A stretch of DNA of 45,962 bases from contig NZ_AUAA01000028.1 of the NCBI RefSeq assembly GCF_000428485.1, positions 1 through 45,962 on the forward strand. Direction: 5' to 3'. This stretch comes from Epilithonimonas tenax DSM 16811 (GTDB taxonomy: Bacteria > Bacteroidota > Bacteroidia > Flavobacteriales > Weeksellaceae). Below the pieces are notes generated by a model. It was not told the DNA's origin. It was given only the letters and a program-made list of their open reading frames with translations, and ran no database searches. Shown piece after piece: positions 41,977 through 45,962 of the stretch (within the stretch, counting starts at the first letter, position 1; every line of letters starts with the position of its first letter). Position numbers and translations under genes: made by a program.

Positions 41977-42082
41977 GGGCAGCTTTTCCGCCCTCCGTTC
42001 CCGCTATTTTTTGCCAGAAATTCCCAGTCCAATAGAAATGAGTCAGTTCGCAAAAAATGAGCTCCACTCAGGTCGGGCTGCA
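41977..42082 (+). repeat. Interspersed palindromic repeat, copy 5
   Basis: GGGCAGCTTTTCCGCCCTCC and GAGCTCCACTCAGGTCGGGC blocks, outer arms GCAGC and GCTGC. The inner arms (TATTTTTTGC with GCAAAAAATGAG) are again different from the other copies but still complementary. The rest of the 398-bp gap (41794-42191) holds the -7 box and a terminator; no gene. Confidence 0.85.
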
Positions 42083-42161
42083 GTATCAGCGTGAAACGAA
42101 ACTTGGCAAAGTGTAGAATTGATCTCAGTAAACGAAGAAAACGATGCTCAGCGGATCAAAA

Positions 42162-42189
42162 AAAAAGCAAGCTTTTCAGATTGCTTTTT
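42162..42189 (-). terminator. Terminator of the lipocalin-like lipoprotein
   Basis: AAAAAGCAA and TTGCTTTTT around a 10-nt loop; on the minus strand a T9 run follows. 3 nt after the stop codon. Confidence 0.75.
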
Positions 42190-42191
42190 TG

Positions 42192-42737
42192 TTATTTTAC
42201 CTGTTCCAAAAGATACAGCTTTCCACCGGAAAACGCTTGCTTTGGCATGAGGCTACCTTCCAGGATCATCGTTTTGCTATTGATATCGATCACCGTTATA
42301 TAATTGCTGGAATTGAATTCGATGTAGTTTTCCTTCTCTTTGGTCAAAGGATTTTTACCAAACTCGAAGTCGTATTTTTGCCAGCTTTCCTTCTCTGTGC
42401 TGCAGTGCACGGGTTTGAATTTGGACTTTCTGGAATTGAAGATAATCTGGTCAAAACCTTCTACACATTCACTGTTGAAAGAGCTTTCAGGATTTGGATC
42501 CACGCTAAAGTCTGCAAAAGAACCGTGGTAGATCCCGACCACTTTCCATGTGCCATCTATTCTGTCCTTATCAATTTTTCCGTTGGCTTTGCTCACCGCC
42601 CAGCTCACGCCTTTCACCGTTCCTTTCACGGCTTTGTATCCAATTTTCGCCACACCTTTTACCGCTTTTGCAGCCGTAGAAACGATGCAGGATTGCATAA
42701 TTATTAAGGTGAAGATGGGTAGTATTATTTTTTTCAT
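42192..42737 (-). CDS. Lipoprotein with lipocalin-like domain
   Basis: 181 residues. Lipoprotein signal MKKIILPIFTLIIMQSC (Cys17). An Ala/Lys/Gly-rich amphipathic segment (TAAKAVKGVAKIGYKAVKGT, about 21-40) is followed by DRIDGTWKVVGIYHGSF, the start of a lipocalin-like beta-barrel (GTW motif). It ends in KLYLLEQVK. Envelope lipid or hydrophobic-ligand binder by analogy; not proven. Confidence 0.7.
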   Translation of the reverse strand: MKKIILPIFTLIIMQSCIVSTAAKAVKGVAKIGYKAVKGTVKGVSWAVSKANGKIDKDRIDGTWKVVGIYHGSFADFSVDPNPESSFNSECVEGFDQIIFNSRKSKFKPVHCSTEKESWQKYDFEFGKNPLTKEKENYIEFNSSNYITVIDINSKTMILEGSLMPKQAFSGGKLYLLEQVK

Positions 42738-42837
42738 AGCATCATATTTTGTACGAATATAATACTTAAAAAGTACTTTGTCAGCATCGTTTGTAAAAAT
42801 GATTCACCTTGCAAATGAAGAAATTGGAGAATATGCA

Positions 42838-44238
42838 CTAAATGGTTTTTGAGGGAACAAAGCTGGGGAAACTGATTTGTACCGTTGTCCCGATATTTTC
42901 TTTAGAATTGATGAGCAATTCTCCCTGATGAATTCTGATGATATTTCTGGCAAGCGGTAATCCGATGCCGTAGCCTTCGTACTTCTTGGTGTTGGAGGCA
43001 CGGAAAAACGGATCGTAAATTTTATCAAATTCAGAATCAGGAATTCCAATGCCGTTGTCTTTTACAATAATGTAAACGTGCGTGTCTGTTGCGCCAAGAG
43101 ATACTTTTACTTGCTGAAAATTAGAATATTTGCAGGCATTATTGATGAGGTTCGCCATTGCCAGATGGAGTAGCTGTTCGTTTCCTTGGACTTTCAGTTT
43201 TTTCGGGTTGTCCGGCAACATACTGATGTCCATAAAGATATTATTGTTTGCATTGATCTTGGTTGCCGTTTCTATGACATCCCAAAGCAGCTGATCTATC
43301 CGTACTTTGTTCATTTTCTGGATTTTACCATCGAAACCGGTTTGTGCAATCATCAATAAGGCTTTGATTTTTTTATCCAGCTTTTCGGCTTCATCCAGAA
43401 TAATCTGAAGAGTTTCCTGATAATGTTCCTCTGTTCTTTTCATAGAAAGTGCCACGTCAGCTTCGCCCATAATCGAGGTCAGCGGTGTTCGCAGTTCGTG
43501 TGATACATTTCCAATCAGGTGGTTTTGCGTTTCAAATGAGGTTTCAATCCTGTTCAGCATTCCGTTAAAGGTGTCTATCAGTTCGTTTAATTCTGTATTT
43601 CCATGCTGAGGTTCTAGGCGGAGATGCAGATTTTCGGAACTGATTTCCTTTACTTTATTCGTGATTTTTAAAATGGGTTTGAATAAAGTCTTGGAAAGAT
43701 AAAAAGAAAAGATCATAGAGAAGAAAAGTGCCAGGATCATACAGGTGATAAGGGTTCTTTTCAGATAACCCAGATAATAGACCACGTAATGGTTTTTTGC
43801 AGATGCAATGGCGATGTAACTTCTATTGTGAGATCGGAAACTCTGTCCTATATAGTAGAGTTCCTTGTCGTTGTAATTGGCTTCACCTTTTTTCACAATA
43901 TTTTTAAAAAAAGTATCCGGAATATGAATTTTATGAGAGATCTTGCTGTAATTGGAATCTTTCGGGATTTCAAAAACATAATCTTGCTCCATGGGCAATT
44001 CTTCTTGGCGGGTGAGGTCTGTGATAATGGTATTCGTACCTGTATCGATATGTGGTCTGCTTTTCTCAATCTGAACAATCGTTGTAGCCCGTATTTTCAG
44101 TAATTCGTAAAACCTCTGATGCGAAAAATTAACGATAGAGAAATAAACCAACCCACTGAAAAGCATGATAACAACAGTGAAAACAAGCATCAATAGAAGC
44201 ATTGTTTTGGTTTGATTGGTAGAGATTCTTTTCAGCAT
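42838..44238 (-). CDS. Sensor histidine kinase
   Basis: 466 residues. TM helices at about 12-36 and 163-182 with a 125-residue periplasmic sensor between; HAMP (about 183-235); HisKA with H247 in NVSHELRTPLTSI; HATPase with N box NLINNACKYS, G1 DNGIGIP, F box DPFFRAS and G2 GYGIGLPLA. Pairs with the response regulator 3 nt upstream. The stimulus is unknown; genes around do not point to it. Confidence 0.93.
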   Translation of the reverse strand: MLKRISTNQTKTMLLLMLVFTVVIMLFSGLVYFSIVNFSHQRFYELLKIRATTIVQIEKSRPHIDTGTNTIITDLTRQEELPMEQDYVFEIPKDSNYSKISHKIHIPDTFFKNIVKKGEANYNDKELYYIGQSFRSHNRSYIAIASAKNHYVVYYLGYLKRTLITCMILALFFSMIFSFYLSKTLFKPILKITNKVKEISSENLHLRLEPQHGNTELNELIDTFNGMLNRIETSFETQNHLIGNVSHELRTPLTSIMGEADVALSMKRTEEHYQETLQIILDEAEKLDKKIKALLMIAQTGFDGKIQKMNKVRIDQLLWDVIETATKINANNNIFMDISMLPDNPKKLKVQGNEQLLHLAMANLINNACKYSNFQQVKVSLGATDTHVYIIVKDNGIGIPDSEFDKIYDPFFRASNTKKYEGYGIGLPLARNIIRIHQGELLINSKENIGTTVQISFPSFVPSKTI

Positions 44239-44241
44239 AGA

Positions 44242-44943
44242 TTAATTTTTTTTCAAAACATAACCCATGCCGATGACTGTATGGATGATCTTCTGGTCAT
44301 CATGATGATCCAGTTTTTTTCTGAGATAATTCACGTAAACATCTACCACGTTGGTTCCTAGTTCATAATTCACGCCCCAAACAGCTTCCAGTATTTCTGG
44401 TCTCGAAATCACTTTTTCAGGATTGTTCAAAAAATAGAGTAGAAGTTTGTATTCTGTAGATGTAAGCGAGATTTCTGCACCATTTCTGCTAACTTTTTTG
44501 GTGTAGTCGTTGAGTATTAGGTCTTCAAATTGGTACAGGTTTTCGTCGGTTTCGATTTCATTGTCAGATTCACTGATGTGCGCGCTTCTTCTGAGTAAAG
44601 ATTTGATCCGCGCCACCAGCTCAATAAATTTAAAGGGTTTTACAAGATAATCGTCACCGCCGCTTTCCAATCCCATCACGATATTCTCTGAAGAATCCAG
44701 AGCTGTTAAGAACAAGATAGGAACAGTCTTGTTTTTCTTTCGAATTTCTTTACAGACCTCCAAGCCGTTGATATCAGGCAACATAATGTCCAGAATAATC
44801 ATGTCGAAATCATTATTATCAACCATTTTGATCCCTGTATTTCCGTCTGGCGCTACTGAAATTTCATAATCCAGTTCCTGGAGTCCTTTCTTAATAAAAG
44901 AAACAACGCTGGATTCATCTTCGATCAGAATAATTTTTTTCAT
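44242..44943 (-). CDS. OmpR/PhoB-type response regulator
   Basis: 233 residues from ATG at 44943 (MKKIILIEDESSVVSFIKKG). Receiver domain with acidic pair E8-D9, phospho-Asp D52 (ILDIMLP), T80 and K102 (YLVKPF). Winged-helix domain at the C-terminus (LTSTEYKLLLYFLNNPEKVI; VDVYVNYLRKKL). A start at 44958 adds only five residues, without support. A TATTTTTG lies at 44982-44975 upstream. Encoded in one operon with the kinase. Confidence 0.93.
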   Translation of the reverse strand: MKKIILIEDESSVVSFIKKGLQELDYEISVAPDGNTGIKMVDNNDFDMIILDIMLPDINGLEVCKEIRKKNKTVPILFLTALDSSENIVMGLESGGDDYLVKPFKFIELVARIKSLLRRSAHISESDNEIETDENLYQFEDLILNDYTKKVSRNGAEISLTSTEYKLLLYFLNNPEKVISRPEILEAVWGVNYELGTNVVDVYVNYLRKKLDHHDDQKIIHTVIGMGYVLKKN

Positions 44944-45038
44944 AGATATAGAAATCAATTGGGTAGTTGATGTTCAAAAATAACAATTTAAAATTGAAGT
45001 CTAATGGTCAGCATCCAAAAACTAATGTCTAATTTTTA

Positions 45039-45046
45039 TAATTTTG
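45039..45046 (+). promoter_or_regulatory. -7 box (TAATTTTG) abutting the crcB start
   Basis: TAATTTTG matches TAnnTTTG and ends 4 nt before the crcB ATG, the same layout as at 9218. It would give a leaderless transcript; there is no room for a fluoride riboswitch between it and the gene. Confidence 0.4.
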
Positions 45047-45050
45047 CAGG

Positions 45051-45416
45051 ATGAGAAACTTAATTTACATTTTCGTAGGTGGCGGTATTGGAAGCGTAAT
45101 GCGATTTATGATTTCTGGTTACACCAACAAGTTATGGAAGGTCAATGCCTTCCCGGTGGGGACTTTTGCGGTCAATATCACCGGTTGCTTTTTAATTGGC
45201 ATTTTGTCGGCTTATTTTTTGAAGATTGATAATTCGCTCAAATATTTTTTGATTACGGGCGTTTGTGGTGGCTATACCACTTTCTCTACATTTTCGGTGG
45301 AGAACTTTTCACTTTGGCAAAATGGGAACTACAATGTTTTACTTTTATACAGTATTCTAAGTCTAATTGTAGGTTTATTAATGGTTTTTTTAGGATTTCA
45401 AATCGTGAAAAATTAA
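45051..45416 (+). CDS. crcB: Fluoride channel CrcB/Fluc
   Basis: 121 residues, four TM helices. Family motifs GGGIGSVMRFMISG, FPVGTFAVNITGCFLIG (GT-x2-V-N-x2-G) and TGVCGGYTTFSTFS, which contains the pore Phe residues and the Na-binding turn. Exports fluoride as a dual-topology dimer. Divergent from the two-component genes. No crcB-type riboswitch is visible upstream. Confidence 0.94.
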   Translation: MRNLIYIFVGGGIGSVMRFMISGYTNKLWKVNAFPVGTFAVNITGCFLIGILSAYFLKIDNSLKYFLITGVCGGYTTFSTFSVENFSLWQNGNYNVLLLYSILSLIVGLLMVFLGFQIVKN

Positions 45417-45463
45417 TTTTTCCCTTTGATAACGAAAGAATTAAAACTTTTTCTCAAAAATAA

Positions 45464-45495
45464 TTTGGTCATAAGCCAAAAGCGTTTTATATTTG
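45464..45495 (+). promoter_or_regulatory. Promoter of tRNA-Ser
   Basis: TTTG at 45464-45467, a 20-nt spacer and TATATTTG at 45488-45495. It lies 33 nt before the tRNA. Confidence 0.65.
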
Positions 45496-45528
45496 CACCA
45501 CTGAAAACGAGAGATCGTTAGGAAGTAA

Positions 45529-45613
45529 GGAGAGATGGCAGAGTGGTCGATTGCGATAGTCTTGAAAACTATTGACTGTAACAGGTCCGGGGGTTCGAAT
45601 CCCTCTCTCTCCG
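45529..45613 (+). tRNA. tRNA-Ser (anticodon UGA)
   Basis: 85 nt, type II tRNA with a long variable arm. Acceptor stem GGAGAGA with TCTCTCC and discriminator G; anticodon stem ATAGT / ACTAT around CTTGAAA (anticodon TGA at 45563-45565); T arm GGGGGTTCGAATCCC. The 3' CCA is not encoded. Confidence 0.95.
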
Positions 45614-45621
45614 CAAAAATC

Positions 45622-45653
45622 CCTATAAACATTATGTTTATAGGTTTTTTTTT
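45622..45653 (+). terminator. Terminator of tRNA-Ser
   Basis: CCTATAAACA and TGTTTATAGG, a perfect 10-bp stem around TTA, followed by T9. Confidence 0.9.
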
Positions 45654-45756
45654 GTTTTACGCTAGAGTCAAAAAAAATCAAAATAGGGGAGTAGTGAAAA
45701 ATAGGGGATCAATTCCAAAACTTGGGGAGAAAGATAAAAATTAATAATTTTGAAGG

Positions 45757-45962
45757 ATGTTAAATGATGTCGAACTCCTTAAATTATTTTTACCGGAACT
45801 TCTCATTGAGTATTTTGAGATTGTAAAATTTGAAGAAGAAAACCAAATCCTGCACATCTATTTTGAAGAGAAAAATACTGCTCCGAAAGAGTTTTCTTCT
45901 CTGCTATTACAGTCAAAAGGTTTTGTTCCGGAAATAACCGTTGATGATTTTCCTCTGCGTGG
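45757..45962 (+). CDS. ISAon1-type transposase, N-terminal fragment (runs off window)
   Basis: From ATG at 45757 the frame is open to the window edge (68 codons): MLNDVELLKLFLPELLIEYF, EEENQILHIYFEEKNTAPKE, and GFVPEITVDDFPLRG. This is the ISAon1-family transposase N-terminal region by memory of the family (LLKLxLPELLxxYF, ITVDDFPLRGK). Upstream an 11-bp direct repeat AAAATAGGGGA occurs at 45680-45690 and 45698-45708, possibly part of the element end. Inserted shortly after the tRNA terminator. Confidence 0.75.
   Translation, partial: MLNDVELLKLFLPELLIEYFEIVKFEEENQILHIYFEEKNTAPKEFSSLLLQSKGFVPEITVDDFPLR

Noticed and set aside
3969-42082. CRISPR array formed by the five repeats
   Set aside because: The copies are kilobases apart, about 75-110 bp long and palindromic, with no regular spacers or cas genes.
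45001-45050. A fluoride riboswitch before crcB
   Set aside because: The motif (conserved GG-GAUGG and CCGCC/UGAUGA-type parts) is not visible, and a promoter box lies 4 nt before the gene.

Overview
The window is a chromosomal segment of an AT-rich Bacteroidota bacterium, most likely Flavobacteriia and close to the Chryseobacterium/Epilithonimonas group (Weeksellaceae). The reasons are the flavobacterial types of DnaG, YfhO, DUF4834, Bat-operon and DUF1275 proteins, the fused ThrA, Bacteroidota promoters (TTTG about 19 nt upstream of TAnnTTTG), weak Shine-Dalgarno signals and an abundance of intergenic repeats. Assignments come from reading motifs, not from searches. Each end of the window holds the start of an insertion-sequence transposase (left: IS5/IS4-like on minus; right: ISAon1-like on plus).

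Layout. 1-4.5 kb: unknown exported protein, dnaG, clpP and a small lipoprotein with a clear promoter and terminator. 4.6-9 kb: M20 peptidase, short-chain dehydrogenase and electron-transfer flavoprotein etfB-etfA. 9-12 kb: bifunctional-nuclease/UVR protein, nucleoside:proton symporter, a lipoprotein, and a decayed DUF6804-like gene. 12-14.4 kb (minus): isochorismate synthase, hotdog thioesterase and a lysophospholipid-type acyltransferase (menaquinone pathway). 14.4-17.5 kb (minus): DoxX protein and a PadR-PspC pair. 17.8-23.1 kb: threonine operon with a Thr-rich leader peptide and attenuator, then thrA, thrB and thrC. 23.3-31.4 kb: rpsO, then a minus-strand block of an AT-rich accessory membrane protein, YfhO, DUF4834, a beta-barrel-like protein, a DUF6263-like lipoprotein, rlmB, a secreted protein and a DinB-fold protein. 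31.5-37.5 kb: a shortened Bat (aerotolerance-type) operon: moxR, GNAT, four-helix-bundle cassette, DUF58, BatD-like, batA, batB. 37.6-45.4 kb: HsdR_N-like protein, holA, trxB, DUF1275, a Usp-like protein, a lipocalin-like lipoprotein, a two-component system and crcB. 45.5 kb: tRNA-Ser(UGA).

Most of the window is core metabolism and housekeeping. The interesting material lies between the genes. A five-copy palindromic repeat sits mostly just after stop codons, and its stems differ between copies in a way that preserves pairing. A ribosome-mediated attenuator with an identifiable antiterminator precedes thrA. A second type of repeat is embedded in frame inside thrC. A four-helix-bundle gene with a premature stop codon is bracketed by inverted repeats inside the Bat operon. 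An identical 12-mer lies 6-9 nt before three unrelated start codons. A 20-residue hydrophobic peptide ORF occupies an otherwise empty gap. I see no phage, CRISPR array or recognised defence island.
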